Positions 32,437 to 43,363 of a DNA stretch of 64,000 nucleotides are shown here, in pieces. Position numbers and translations under genes: made by a program. The DNA lies in NCBI RefSeq assembly GCF_002104995.1, contig NW_024468258.1:310001-374000 (forward strand), written 5' to 3'. The notes under the pieces are model-generated. The model saw nothing but the letters and a program-made list of their open reading frames with translations, did no database searches and was not told the DNA's origin. Each line of letters opens with the position of its first letter. Within the stretch, counting starts at the first letter, position 1. The DNA comes from Linderina pennispora. Taxonomy: Eukaryota > Kickxellomycota > Kickxellomycetes > Kickxellales > Kickxellaceae.

Positions 32437-35224
32437 CGTTGCTTTGTGGATTCGCGGAAGAGAGGAACGGGAAAGAGCACAAAAAAGCTGGGGTTTGATG
32501 GAAGGTCGGCGCTTTCCTGATAGAAAAAGGTCGATGGTTAAAGGGGATTAGAAAGCGGGAGGAAAAGAGGCAGGGAGGGGGATGTGCAGTCGTGAGTAAG
32601 AGCTGTTGTCGTTTTATGTCAAGAAGGAAGAGAAGAGAACAATCCAGACGCGGCCCAGCTTTTGTACCGGCCCAAGGGTGCTGGTGTTTCTTTGGCTTGG
32701 CCTGTGTTTACAGTGTAAAAGCAGTTGGCGGTGGCCCTACCAGGCAAGTCGGAAATGCACGCCCCTCGCCCCCGATTCTCCTGCTGCAGACAAACTGCTG
32801 CCCGCGGAGTCCACAAATAGCAGCTGGCGCCAAGAGTTTTCCTGCTGCAGACTGGGAGAAGCGGTCTGCTGCGTGCAGCTGTCACTGGGAGAAGCAATCA
32901 GCGGCCTGACAGAGCCAACAGCAGACTGCTCCCTACTCGCAGCGTGGTTTGGCCCGCACACACGCATGTGGTCTCTGGCAGCGGCCGCAGGGGTTGCCCC
33001 ATATGTGCTTGCAACATAGCAACATCATCACCATCACCATCACCATCTATGTCACCACTCCCGATACATAGGGCTGCAGACGGCGCTTGTCGGTGCCGAA
33101 TGCGTCGGCAACCACCAGCCTGTCCCAGCGGTTGGGGGAGATGGCGGCCGGTGTTCTGGAACACCGCCAGTTTGGGTTGGGCAAGGGCGCATTCTCCGCA
33201 CGCTGGCGGCAGCCTGAGTGGCAGCAGGAGGCGGGTGGCCACCACCTCCCGTCCAAGCGCCCCGCCAGCGCCCAGCGGCCGCGCGGGCGCTGCTGGCCCG
33301 CATCAGACTCGGGCTATGCTATTGCTCGCTGCTGCTGCTGTTGTTGCATTCTGCACGACCGCTGGCAGGCCAATCACGGGGTGTGGGGACCGCTTCCCGC
33401 CCGCGCATTGTGCGAGTTCATAGTGGATGCGCCCAATCACGATTGTGCTGGGCGCCGATCATCTGGCTCCGCCTGCTGGCACAACAACAAAACCACTTTG
33501 TGTTGCCAAACTCTCAGTCACTCAGTCGGCAGCCCCAAAAAAGAGAGCTGCGCTTGAGCTAAAGCGACCGAGGAGACCTGCTGTTGCGTGCGGTGCCGAG
33601 GGCTCTGTCAAGGCAGGTCGCCCCACTCAGGCCGGGTGTTGTTTGCGCACATGCTAGACAAGGCCCTCCTCCAGCTTGCTGCTGATGTCGGCCCAACCAA
33701 AAATAGAATAGGAATCTCCGTGCCAGACCAATCACCAGCGCGGTCTCAACATTCCCAGTTGCAGGCTGCATGTCCCAGCCAGGGCGGCGGTCTTTGGATT
33801 ATTTTTATCGCAGCCTTTACAGGCTCAGCCCTTCTTCTCTTCCCTCTCCATCCTCTTCATCCTCTGCCACCTCTACCCCTCTCATTTCCCCTCTACACGC
33901 CTCTTCGTGCCTCTTCATCTCATCGTTGTCTGCTCTCGGACCCTAGGGAGGCCGTTTCAACAGAACCAGTTAGCTTGTCGAAACGCCCCAAACACTGGTG
34001 TTGCCCCTGCCCCGCTTGCAGGCACACACTCATACTCTCTTTCGCCCATCGATAGCCCAGAGCACATACATACTGCAGCGCCAGCCGCTGCTATCTCTAC
34101 GCACGATCATCTCTTCCCCACCCAGAACCAAACAGACAAAAGCTTCCGCATAACGTCGTCGGCAGGGTTACGACAACATTTTTATCGGCTTACGAGTAAG
34201 TATCTGACCGGCCCATTCTGAACCGGAAACAGAAGCAGTAGAGCGCAGAGCCAAGCACAACAACGATATCAACAAAACGCAGCAATTCTGCCCAGCGCTT
34301 TCTCGCTCGCCATTGTTTTGGCAAAGCTTCAGCATCAGCCAGAGACTGCGCGAGCCCCCCGTTCAGCTAGTAATTCCGTGCCGTTAATTGTTGCTTCTAT
34401 TTCGGTCGTCGACCAAAACATTTGGCGATGAGCGGGAAGCGACGGGCGGGAGGGCTGTGTGCAGGAGAGCGGGCGGGAGCAGCGCGGGTGGCGAAATCTG
34501 CGCTGCCAGCGCAACGTTACCACTTGTCCGCCTATTTCTGGCTGGGTCGCTGTTTTGTGCTACGTGCTTTCTTGTGGAGCGCACAGCTCTGTTTGGGTCA
34601 CCATCTGTGCCCCGAGTGTGTCCGCCGCTTTTTCATATAAAGGCAGCAGCAGCTACTGCTCCGTCCTTCTCCCGCCCTCGTAGAGAGAAGCTCTTGCGTT
34701 TTTTGTATTCCTCCTCCGTCTGTACAAGCTCGACTTTTGTATCTTACATTTTGTCTATAACCTTTTCCCTTTGCTCAGGCAGCAAACCACTCTGTCAGCT
34801 GCGTTCACTCTTCGTTGCTGGAAAGAAGGTAAAAAGGCGGGTCCATTGTATGCAATTAAGCACGCTCTAGCCGTGCAGATCCGCCCACCCATTCTTGTTT
34901 TCCCCGCACCAGCACTCTGCTCTGCTAAATGAAATAATCACCAGCAGAGCAGCTCCCTTTGTCCTGCGTTGCCGGCACGCAGCAGCTCACAGGGCAGGTG
35001 CGCTTGCATTTACCTCATGGGGTGGCAGCCGGATCCGACCTGACAAACAGAGCATGTCCAATCTTGTCAAAGCAGCAGCAGCAGCAGCAGCGGGCCTTCA
35101 TCTCTTCCTTGCTGAGCCTTTGGAACCTCTTGAACCTCTTGAATCTCTTGAACCACTCGAGTCCCTTGAACCTTGCGCTAACTACACTATCCATACTCCT
35201 AATTCTAGATTATCTCCTTTTTAA
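32437..35224. other. Divergent intergenic region between GAS and FKS genes
   Basis: 2.8 kb without a supported gene, holding promoters for both wall genes. Visible features: a (CATCAC)-type run at about 33022-33047; CTG/TTG triplets around 33330-33347; pyrimidine-rich leader-like DNA at 33835-33910 and 34660-34800; and imperfect 9-bp repeats (CTTGAACCT-like, six or more units) at about 35115-35172, just before the FKS ATG. Confidence 0.5.
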
Positions 35225-38200
35225 ATGGCCAACAACTACAACGGCGGCAGCGGTAGCGGCCGCCAACAGCAGGGAGGACCATATGACAACGTGCCGCCCA
35301 CGCAGTATCTGGGCCGCCACGACCAGCAGGAGCAAGACCCGTACGGCGATGCCGGATACGACGACTACGGTCGTCCCGAGTCGTTTGACGTGTCGTACTA
35401 CGCGTCACAGGAGCCGGCAGATTACTCGGATCAAATCTACATGAGCAACACTGGCGGCAGCGGCCAGGACGGCGGTCCCAGCCTGCTGAGCCCGGACGGG
35501 CCGATGGCCCAGGGCCCCATGATGGGCGAGCTGCCCCCGCGCCGCCGCCGCAACGGCAAGAACCGCGACTCGGATGTCGAGAGCGTCAGCGACTTCTCGG
35601 TTCGCTCGTCGATTGTGCGCACGCCCGCCTCGCACGGCTCGAACGACGTCGACATCTTTGGCGCGTACCGCAGCAACGGCTCTGGGCCGGGCGCCGCCGA
35701 TGACCGCTACGCCTCGTACGCGCCATCGACAGAGTCGCTGATCCACATGATTGAGAACAAAAAGTCGTACCGGCCCACGGGGTCTGTCACATCGTTCTCC
35801 CGCAGCGCGTCCTGGGTCTCCAACGGGCAGGGCGGCTTTATGGACTTCCAGAACAACGACGCGTTCCTCAACGCCGACGTGCCGTACCCGGCCTGGAGCG
35901 ACCCCAACCAGATCCCGCTGTCCAAGGAGGAGGTCGAGGACATCTTCCGCGACCTGACCGCCAAGCTCGGCTTCCAGCAGGACAACATGCGCAACATGTA
36001 CGATGCGATGATGACCATGCTCGACTCGCGTGCGTCGCGCATGAGCCCGACCATGGCGCTGCTGATGCTGCACTCGGACTACATTGGCGGCGACCACGCC
36101 AACTACCGCCGCTGGTACTTTTCGGCCCAGCTGGACCACGACACGCCGCCAGTGCGTGAGCAGATTGACCCGAAGCAGCAGCAGGAGCTGCTGGAGGAGG
36201 AGGGCGACGATCCCAAAAAGGACACGCCCGCCGCCTTCATGGAGAAGTGGCGTGCGCAGATGAACGCCATGTCGCAGTACGAGCGCGCCCGCCAGATTGC
36301 GCTGTGGATGCTGCTGTGGGGTGAGGCTGGAAACCTGCGCTACACTCCCGAGCTGCTGTGCTTCCTGTTCAAGGTTGCCGAGGACTATGTCAAGTCGCCC
36401 GAGGCCCAGCAGCGCGTCGAGCCGGTGCCCGAGGGCCAGTACCTGTGCAACGTCGTGTGCCCGCTGTACAACTTTTTGCGCGATGAAGGCTACGAGGTCG
36501 TCAACGGCAAGTACCTGAAGCGCGAGCGCGACCACGCCAAGACTATTGGCTACGACGATGTCAACGAGCTGTTCTGGACCCCCGAGAGCCTGCGGTGGAT
36601 CAAGTTCGAGGACAAGTCGCTGCTGATGGACGTGGCTCCGCACGAGCGCTGGAACCGTCTGGCCGACGTCAGCTGGAAAAAGTCGTTCCGCAAGACGTTC
36701 AAGGAGCGCCGCACCATGTGGCACTTTATGACCAACTTCTCGCGCGTGTGGATCATGCACATCACTGTGTACTGGTACTACATCATCTACGTCGCCAACT
36801 TTTTGTACGACCCGTACTTTGAGTGGCACGACCCGACCTTCAGCAAGGCCAACCCCCAAGGCGCCAAAGTACCGCTCCCGAACCAGGACGCCAAGCGCTA
36901 CACGCTGATGGCCTGCGGCGGTGCGCTCGCGCCGTTCCTTGCGATCATGGGCACTGTCGCCGAGATGTTCTTTGTGCCGCTGAACAAGTCCACCCAGCGC
37001 CAGCTGTGGCTGCGCATGCTCATCCTGGTCATCATTCTTGCTGCTGACATTGCGCCGACGTTCTGGATCTGGGGCAAGGGTGACGACCCGAATTTTGACC
37101 TGGAAGGACTCGATCTCCAGGCGCCAATGCAGGAAAATGACCCTAGAACGCAGACAGATGTGGATGCCTCCGTCCTGTCGACCTGGCGTGTTGCTCGTGC
37201 AGTGGCCATCGTGCAGTTCTGCTACTCGGTTGCCTTCACGATCTTCCTGTCGCTGATGCCGCCTGCGCTGATGTTCAAGCAGCGCAAGAAGAACCGCAAC
37301 GGCCGCGGCCTGATCAACCGCACCTTTGCCGGCAACTTCCCGCCGCTCAAGGTCGCGCCGCGCGCCATCTCGCTGTGCCTGTGGGGAGCCATCTTCCTCT
37401 GCAAGTACATCGAGTCGTACTTCTTCCTGGCCCTGTCGTTCAAGGATCCGTTCCGCTGGCTCTACCGCTACTTCCCAGACGAGAACAGCTGCGTTGAGCG
37501 CTTCTTTAACTCGCAGCTGTGTGTCAACCAGCACTACATCACGCTCGGGTTCATGCTGCTCCTCGATCTGGTGCTGTTCTTCCTCGATACCTATCTGTGG
37601 TATGTCGTGTGGAACACCGTGTTCTCGGTTGGCCGCTCGTTCTACCTCGGTGTGTCGATCTGGACACCCTGGCGCAACGTCTTTGGCCGTCTGCCCAAGC
37701 GCATCTACGCCAAGATCCTGGCCACGGCCGACATGGAGGTCAAGTACAAGCCCAAGGTGCTGTGCTCGCAGATCTGGAACGCAGTGGTGATCTCGATGTA
37801 CCGCGAGCACCTGCTGTCGGTCGACCACGTGCAGAAGCTGCTGTACCAGCAGGTCACCAGCGAGGACGACGGCAAGCGCACCCTGAAGCCGCCCACGTTC
37901 TTTGTTTCGCAGGACGATGCTGCCTTTGAGCAGGAGTTCTACCCGTCGCACTCGGAGGCCGAGCGTCGCATCACGTTCTTTGCGCAGTCGCTGTCGTCGG
38001 TTCTGCCCGAGCCGGTGCCTGTCGAGAACATGCCCACGTTCACTGTTCTGACCCCGCACTACTCGGAGAAGATCCTGATGTCGCTGCGCGAGATTATCCG
38101 CGAGAGCGACCAGTACACCCGCGTCACAGTTCTCGAGTATCTGAAGGCGCTGCACTCGGACGAGTGGGACAACTTTGTCAAGGACACCAAGATCCTTGCC

Positions 38201-41065
38201 GAGGAGAACTCGTCCAACTTTGGCCAGGCCTCGGCATACGGCCAGGCGTTTGCCCAGGATGCCGACAAGGCGGAGGTGAAGACCAAGACCGACGACCTTC
38301 CGTTCTACACCATCGGCTTCAAGAGCGCTGCGCCCGAGTTCACCCTGCGCACGCGTATCTGGGCGTCGCTGCGTTCCCAGACGCTGTACCGCACCATCTC
38401 CGGCTTCATGAACTACGCCAAGGCGATCAAGCTGCTGTACCGTGTCGAGAACCCCGAGATGGTCCACCTGTTTGGCGGCAACGGCTCTGAGCGCCTGGAG
38501 CAGGAGCTCGAGCGCATGGCTCGCCGCAAGTTCAAGTTTGTTGTGGCCATGCAGCGGTACCTGAAGTTCAACAAGGACGAGCGCGAGGCATCCGACTTTT
38601 TGCTGCGCACCTACCCCGACCTGCAGATTGCGTATCTCGAGGAGGTCCCCGCTGTCGAGGAGGGCGAGCTGCCGCGCATCTACTCGTGCCTGATTGACGG
38701 GCACTCTGAGGTCGGTGCTGACGGCCGCCGCAAGCCGTACTACCGCATCCAGCTGCCGGGCAACCCGATTCTCGGTGACGGAAAGTCTGACAACCAGAAC
38801 CACGCGATTGTGTTCACCCGTGGCGAGTACCTGCAGCTCATTGATGCCAACCAGGACAACTACCTGGAGGAGTGCGTCAAGATCCGCAACATGCTTGGTG
38901 AGTTTGAGGAGTACAACCCGCCCACCGTGTCGCCCTACTCGCCTGCCGCCGAGCCGCAGAAGCCACCCGTTGCCATTGTCGGTGCGCGCGAGTACATTTT
39001 CTCGGAGAACGTCGGTATTCTTGGAGACGTCGCTGCCGGCAAGGAGGCGACGTTCGGTACGCTCACTCAGCGCATCATGGCTGAGATTGGCGCGCGTCTG
39101 CATTATGGCCACCCGGATTTCGTCAACTTCATCTTCATGACCACGCGCGGAGGCATCTCGAAGGCGCAGAAGGGTCTGCACCTCAACGAGGATATCTATG
39201 CCGGTATGAACTCGTTCACGCGCGGTGGACGCATCAAGCACACCGAATACTTCCAGTGCGGTAAGGGCCGTGATCTCGGGTTCTGCTCGACGCTCAACTT
39301 CATCACCAAGATCGGCACTGGTATGGGTGAGCAGATGCTGTCGCGCGAGTACTACTGGCTCGGCTGCCAGCTGCCGCTGGACCGCTTCCTGACATTCTTC
39401 TACGCGCACCCGGGCTTCCACATCAACAACATCATGATTATGTCGTCGGTGCAGCTGTTCATGATCTGCATCATGTTCATTGCGGCCATGAGTGTGACGG
39501 TGGACACCTGCAACAAGGTCGACATGAACGTACCGGAATATGCAAATAGCCTCGAACCAACAGGATGTTTCCTGCTGCAGCCCATTGGTGACTGGATCAA
39601 CAGAACCACGCTGGCTATTCTTCTTGTGCTGCTGATTGCGTTCCTGCCTCTGTTCCTGCAGATGCTGACGGAGCAGGGCTTTAGCCGGGCCATTTCGCGT
39701 CTGGGCAAGCAGTTCATGTCGCTGTCGCCGCTGTACGAAGTCGAGGTTACGCTGGTGTACTTTAGCTCGCTGATGACCAACCTGTCGTATGGTGGTGCGC
39801 GGTATATCGGTACTGGCCGTGGCTTCGCGACCTCGCGCCTGCCGTTCGCTACGCTCTACTCGCGGTTCACAGACTCGTCGATCTACTTTGGAATTCGCCT
39901 GATGATGCTTCTGACGTTCTTCTCGGCGGCGTATTGGCGCTGGCCCATCATCTATTTCTGGGTGTCGATTGCGGCCATGATCATCACGCCGTTCCTGTAT
40001 AACCCGCACCAGTTTGTCCTGACCGACTTCATCATCGACTTCCGCGACTGGCTGCGCTGGCTCGGCGCTGGCAACAGCTCGGCGAACCCGAACTCGTGGA
40101 TCGCGCATGTGCGCCTGACCCGTATCCGTATCACTGGCTACAAGCGCAAGCGTCTTGGTGAGCGGACCCCGACGACTGGCCATATCTCGCGTGCGCACAC
40201 GGCCAACATCATCTTTGCCGAGATCCTGCTTCCGCTGATCATGGCCATCATCATGCTGGTTGGGTACACGTACATCCACAGCACCTCAAACAGGAAGGAT
40301 ATCGATGAGGGCAAAATGGATATCCCCAGGTCGACGCTGATTCGCATCCTCATCCTGTCGCTTGCACCCATCATCATCAACATGGTCATCACCATTGCGT
40401 TCTTCTTTGTGTCGATTGGGTTTGGGCCGTGCTGCGCCATGTGCCTGCCGCAGTTCGGCAAGGTCATTGCTGGCGTCGTGCACACGATCACGGTCATTGT
40501 GTACGTTGCCATCTTCTTCCTGCTGTGGTGGCTTGACGACTGGATCATGAACCATGCAATTCTGGGCATGATTTGTGTCGTGTATGTCGAGATTGCGATC
40601 TTTGCGATCCTGCAGCACCTGCTTCTGTCGCGCGAGTTTGGTGAGGACGAGACCAACGTCGCGTGGTGGACTGGACGGTGGTATGGCAAGGGCATGGGCG
40701 GCTGGGCGTTCACGCTCACGATGCGCGAGTGGCTCTGCAAGGTCATCGAGTGCTCGATCTTTGCCGCTGACGTGTTCACTGGCCTGGTCACGCAGTTCTT
40801 CCTGTCGGTGTTCACACTGATTCCGTGGGTCGACAAGTGGCACTCGGCGATGCTGTTCTGGCTCCGCCCGTCGCGGCAGATCCGCCCGCCCATCTACTCG
40901 CTCAAGCAGCGCAAGCAGCGCCGCCGCACGGCTATCGGATACGGCATCCTGTTCATCATCCTCTTTGTCCTCTTCCTGGCGGTCATCATCGTCCCGCAGG
41001 TCATCACGATTGATGCTAAGCCGCCCGATACCATCGTTGGCTATCTGGATGGCACAAAGTTCTAA
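35225..41065 (+). CDS. FKS1: 1,3-beta-D-glucan synthase catalytic subunit (GT48)
   Basis: 1946 aa in a single exon, close to the usual 1800-1950. It is a plasma-membrane enzyme making beta-1,3-glucan from UDP-glucose. A hydrophilic Gly/Asp/Arg-rich N terminus of ~230 residues precedes the FKS1 domain (ALWMLLWGEAGNLRYTPELL). Two membrane blocks flank the cytosolic GT48 domain, which contains YSCLIDGHSE, GDGKSDNQNHAIVFTRGEYL and GKGRDLGFCSTLNFITKIGT. Two segments align with the echinocandin hot spots of yeast and Candida Fks1: FLALSFKDP (about residue 735) and DWINRTTL (about 1456). Both keep the leading Phe, Ser and Asp positions, with some neighbouring substitutions. The C terminus has several further helices. 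No frameshift is seen in 5.8 kb. Confidence 0.97.
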   Translation: MANNYNGGSGSGRQQQGGPYDNVPPTQYLGRHDQQEQDPYGDAGYDDYGRPESFDVSYYASQEPADYSDQIYMSNTGGSGQDGGPSLLSPDGPMAQGPMMGELPPRRRRNGKNRDSDVESVSDFSVRSSIVRTPASHGSNDVDIFGAYRSNGSGPGAADDRYASYAPSTESLIHMIENKKSYRPTGSVTSFSRSASWVSNGQGGFMDFQNNDAFLNADVPYPAWSDPNQIPLSKEEVEDIFRDLTAKLGFQQDNMRNMYDAMMTMLDSRASRMSPTMALLMLHSDYIGGDHANYRRWYFSAQLDHDTPPVREQIDPKQQQELLEEEGDDPKKDTPAAFMEKWRAQMNAMSQYERARQIALWMLLWGEAGNLRYTPELLCFLFKVAEDYVKSPEAQQRVEPVPEGQYLCNVVCPLYNFLRDEGYEVVNGKYLKRERDHAKTIGYDDVNELFWTPESLRWIKFEDKSLLMDVAPHERWNRLADVSWKKSFRKTFKERRTMWHFMTNFSRVWIMHITVYWYYIIYVANFLYDPYFEWHDPTFSKANPQGAKVPLPNQDAKRYTLMACGGALAPFLAIMGTVAEMFFVPLNKSTQRQLWLRMLILVIILAADIAPTFWIWGKGDDPNFDLEGLDLQAPMQENDPRTQTDVDASVLSTWRVARAVAIVQFCYSVAFTIFLSLMPPALMFKQRKKNRNGRGLINRTFAGNFPPLKVAPRAISLCLWGAIFLCKYIESYFFLALSFKDPFRWLYRYFPDENSCVERFFNSQLCVNQHYITLGFMLLLDLVLFFLDTYLWYVVWNTVFSVGRSFYLGVSIWTPWRNVFGRLPKRIYAKILATADMEVKYKPKVLCSQIWNAVVISMYREHLLSVDHVQKLLYQQVTSEDDGKRTLKPPTFFVSQDDAAFEQEFYPSHSEAERRITFFAQSLSSVLPEPVPVENMPTFTVLTPHYSEKILMSLREIIRESDQYTRVTVLEYLKALHSDEWDNFVKDTKILAEENSSNFGQASAYGQAFAQDADKAEVKTKTDDLPFYTIGFKSAAPEFTLRTRIWASLRSQTLYRTISGFMNYAKAIKLLYRVENPEMVHLFGGNGSERLEQELERMARRKFKFVVAMQRYLKFNKDEREASDFLLRTYPDLQIAYLEEVPAVEEGELPRIYSCLIDGHSEVGADGRRKPYYRIQLPGNPILGDGKSDNQNHAIVFTRGEYLQLIDANQDNYLEECVKIRNMLGEFEEYNPPTVSPYSPAAEPQKPPVAIVGAREYIFSENVGILGDVAAGKEATFGTLTQRIMAEIGARLHYGHPDFVNFIFMTTRGGISKAQKGLHLNEDIYAGMNSFTRGGRIKHTEYFQCGKGRDLGFCSTLNFITKIGTGMGEQMLSREYYWLGCQLPLDRFLTFFYAHPGFHINNIMIMSSVQLFMICIMFIAAMSVTVDTCNKVDMNVPEYANSLEPTGCFLLQPIGDWINRTTLAILLVLLIAFLPLFLQMLTEQGFSRAISRLGKQFMSLSPLYEVEVTLVYFSSLMTNLSYGGARYIGTGRGFATSRLPFATLYSRFTDSSIYFGIRLMMLLTFFSAAYWRWPIIYFWVSIAAMIITPFLYNPHQFVLTDFIIDFRDWLRWLGAGNSSANPNSWIAHVRLTRIRITGYKRKRLGERTPTTGHISRAHTANIIFAEILLPLIMAIIMLVGYTYIHSTSNRKDIDEGKMDIPRSTLIRILILSLAPIIINMVITIAFFFVSIGFGPCCAMCLPQFGKVIAGVVHTITVIVYVAIFFLLWWLDDWIMNHAILGMICVVYVEIAIFAILQHLLLSREFGEDETNVAWWTGRWYGKGMGGWAFTLTMREWLCKVIECSIFAADVFTGLVTQFFLSVFTLIPWVDKWHSAMLFWLRPSRQIRPPIYSLKQRKQRRRTAIGYGILFIILFVLFLAVIIVPQVITIDAKPPDTIVGYLDGTKF

Positions 41066-41709
41066 ATTCCTTTTTTTATGTTTTTCCTTTTTTCCTCTAT
41101 CTCACTTTCCTGTCTGTTTGAAAATACAATCTTTATGTGAAATCAGCAGGGGGATGTAGGGGAAGCGGTTGTGATGAGCACCCTTTGTCGCATGTTCGTG
41201 GGATTGCAGTGATGTGGGGCGCCAAGCAACCATTTCCGCTCGTTTCTATTTGAATTGTCATCTATAATGATGAGGGAGTGTGATGTCCATCTCGTATGTT
41301 CACGTACTGCCAGATGCTTACGACCAGCAAACGATCCTGCTGTCATGAATGGCCTATCGGATCCGATCGCACTTGGGGACTGGAAAAGGGGACAGTGGTG
41401 AGGAAACCGCCATGCGGCGGATGCCTGCAGTGACCAGCACCCAGGGCAGCGGGTAATGTGCGGGTATCCGCCTCTGCCACTGCTCCAAGTACCAACCCAC
41501 AGGCTGGTGCAGCGCAGTGTCTGTGTCTGTGTCTGTGGTGAAGGCACATACGAGACATAGACCGATCTGCCAAGCGCAGATCAATGGATTTTTGATTTTC
41601 AAGGAAAGCAGTCTGCCGTTACCTGCGCTGGCTGTCCCACCAGCTTTTTCGTCTCTGTATTTTTTTGTACGCACTATAATTTACCAGCAAATTTATTTCC
41701 AACAAAGAG
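41066..41709. other. Intergenic region FKS to ERG9
   Basis: Contains the FKS 3' UTR and ERG9 promoter. A short GTGTCT hexamer run (about 3.5 units) lies near 41516-41536. Nothing else stands out. Confidence 0.45.
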
Positions 41710-43044
41710 ATGGCGTTTCTTGACTGGGCTCTTCACCCCACTGAGCTGTGGGCGGCTTTCTGGTATGTGATGCGGCACGCCCCGCCTGACGAGAAGACGG
41801 TGAAGCTGCAAGTGTCAGGCGACATGAAGCGGTGCTACGACTTTCTGGAGATGACCTCGCGCTCGTTCGCGGCGGTAATTCAGGAGCTGAATCCGAGGCT
41901 GCGCGACGGCATTTGCCTCTTCTACCTGGTGCTGCGTGGGCTGGACACCATCGGTAAGTTCCGAGAGCGGCCGGGTGTTGTGATCTGCACGCAATAGACA
42001 GGGCGCTAACACTGGTTCTGGATTTGTTTTTTGTGCCGTGTAGAGGACGACATGACGATCCCGGGCGCAAAGAAGCGCAACCTGCTGGAGAAGTTCCATG
42101 AGCTGATTTACGTCGAGGGCTGGACGTTTGAGGATTCGGGGCCCGACGAGAAGGATGCGCAGCTGCTGGTCGAGTTCGACGTTGTCATCCGCGAGTTCAT
42201 GCGGCTGCCGACCGAGTACCAGGACGTGATTGCGGATATCACAAAGAAGATGGGCGCAGGCATGGCCGAGTTCACGGTGCGGCGCGTGGTGTCGCTGGAT
42301 GACTACAACCTGTACTGCCACTACGTTGCTGGGCTGGTGGGGCATGGGCTGAGCCGGCTGTTTGCGGCGTCCGGGCTCGAGGACAAGTCTGTGGGCGAGA
42401 ACCTGGACCTGGCCAACTCGATGGGCCTGTTTTTGCAAAAGACAAACATCACGCGTGACATCAACGAGGACGTGCTTGACGGGCGGTGCTTCTGGCCCGC
42501 GGAGATCTGGAAGCGGTACGCCAGCGACACGGACGAGATTATCGCCAAGCGGAACCGCGGGCGCGGCATGGAGGCGCTCAACGAGATGTGCGTCAATGCC
42601 CTGGCGCACATCCCCGACTGCATGCAGTACCTGGAGAGCATCCACGAGCCGAGCGTGTTCAAGTTCTGTGCGATCCCGCAGGTCATGGCCATTGCCACGC
42701 TGACGCTGTGCTACGACAACGCGCGTGTGCTGGACGAGAACGTCAAGATCCGCAAGGGCGAGGCGCTGTGGCTGATTTCCAAGTCAGCGGACATCGAGTC
42801 TGTGCGGCACGTGTTCTACATGTATCTGGTGCAGCTCGAGCGGAAGAACCACGAGGGCATCCCCATGTACGAGGAGGTCAAGAAGATTGTCGACAGGACC
42901 AAGCGCGATCTGGTGGTCAAGATGAAGAGCAAGCCGGAGAACCTCACGTACGAGTATATGGCGCTGGCGCTGTTTGTCTTTGCCATGGTGGCTTTCTACC
43001 TCTATCTGCCGCAGATAAGGGAGGATGCGTCGTACCGTGTTTAG
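41710..43044 (+). CDS. ERG9: Squalene synthase (farnesyl-diphosphate farnesyltransferase), two exons
   Basis: Exon 1 is 41710-41953, the intron 41954-42043 (GTAAGT...GTAG), and exon 2 42044-43044; the product is 414 aa. The intron interrupts the first Asp-rich motif, which reads LRGLDTIEDDMT after splicing. The second Asp-rich region is [14 protein letters not shown]. The N-terminal block [18 protein letters not shown] and the central [17 protein letters not shown] are typical. A C-terminal membrane anchor ([18 protein letters not shown]) places the enzyme on the ER. It joins two farnesyl diphosphates to squalene, the first committed sterol step. Confidence 0.96.
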
Positions 43045-43363
43045 GGATATGGTGTGCAATGGAACTAAGCTCAAATAGACGTGGCAGGCATTTGGGGATG
43101 TGTGCCCAAGGGAGTGTGTGGCCGCTGCTTGCATGGAGGCAGGTGAGGGGGACTTATCGATGGGCGTGCGTCTGCTGCGAGTGACTCAGCTAGCCGATTC
43201 AGGGGTTGTTGGAGACGCGAGGCCCAAGGACAGGGAGGCGAAACAGCGAGCTGGAAGGCCGAATGGCGCCACACTGGGCACCAATCTTTCCTCCACTCGC
43301 CACTTTTTTTTACTGCAGTATTTACGGCTATAACAGCATTTTTCTCTTCCTTTTGGTACTGTA
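43045..43363. other. Short intergenic region
   Basis: No gene visible. Holds the ERG9 3' end and the promoter of the phosphoribosyltransferase gene. Confidence 0.4.

Noticed and set aside
34895-35224. Small protein with a Leu-Glu-Pro repeat upstream of FKS
   Set aside because: The frame only reflects the 9-bp repeats of the FKS leader and reaches its stop directly before the FKS ATG; no other evidence for translation.
35405-40279. Very long open frame (about 1600 codons) on the minus strand opposite FKS
   Set aside because: It is the antisense shadow of a GC-rich gene with strong codon bias; the protein has no recognisable domains.
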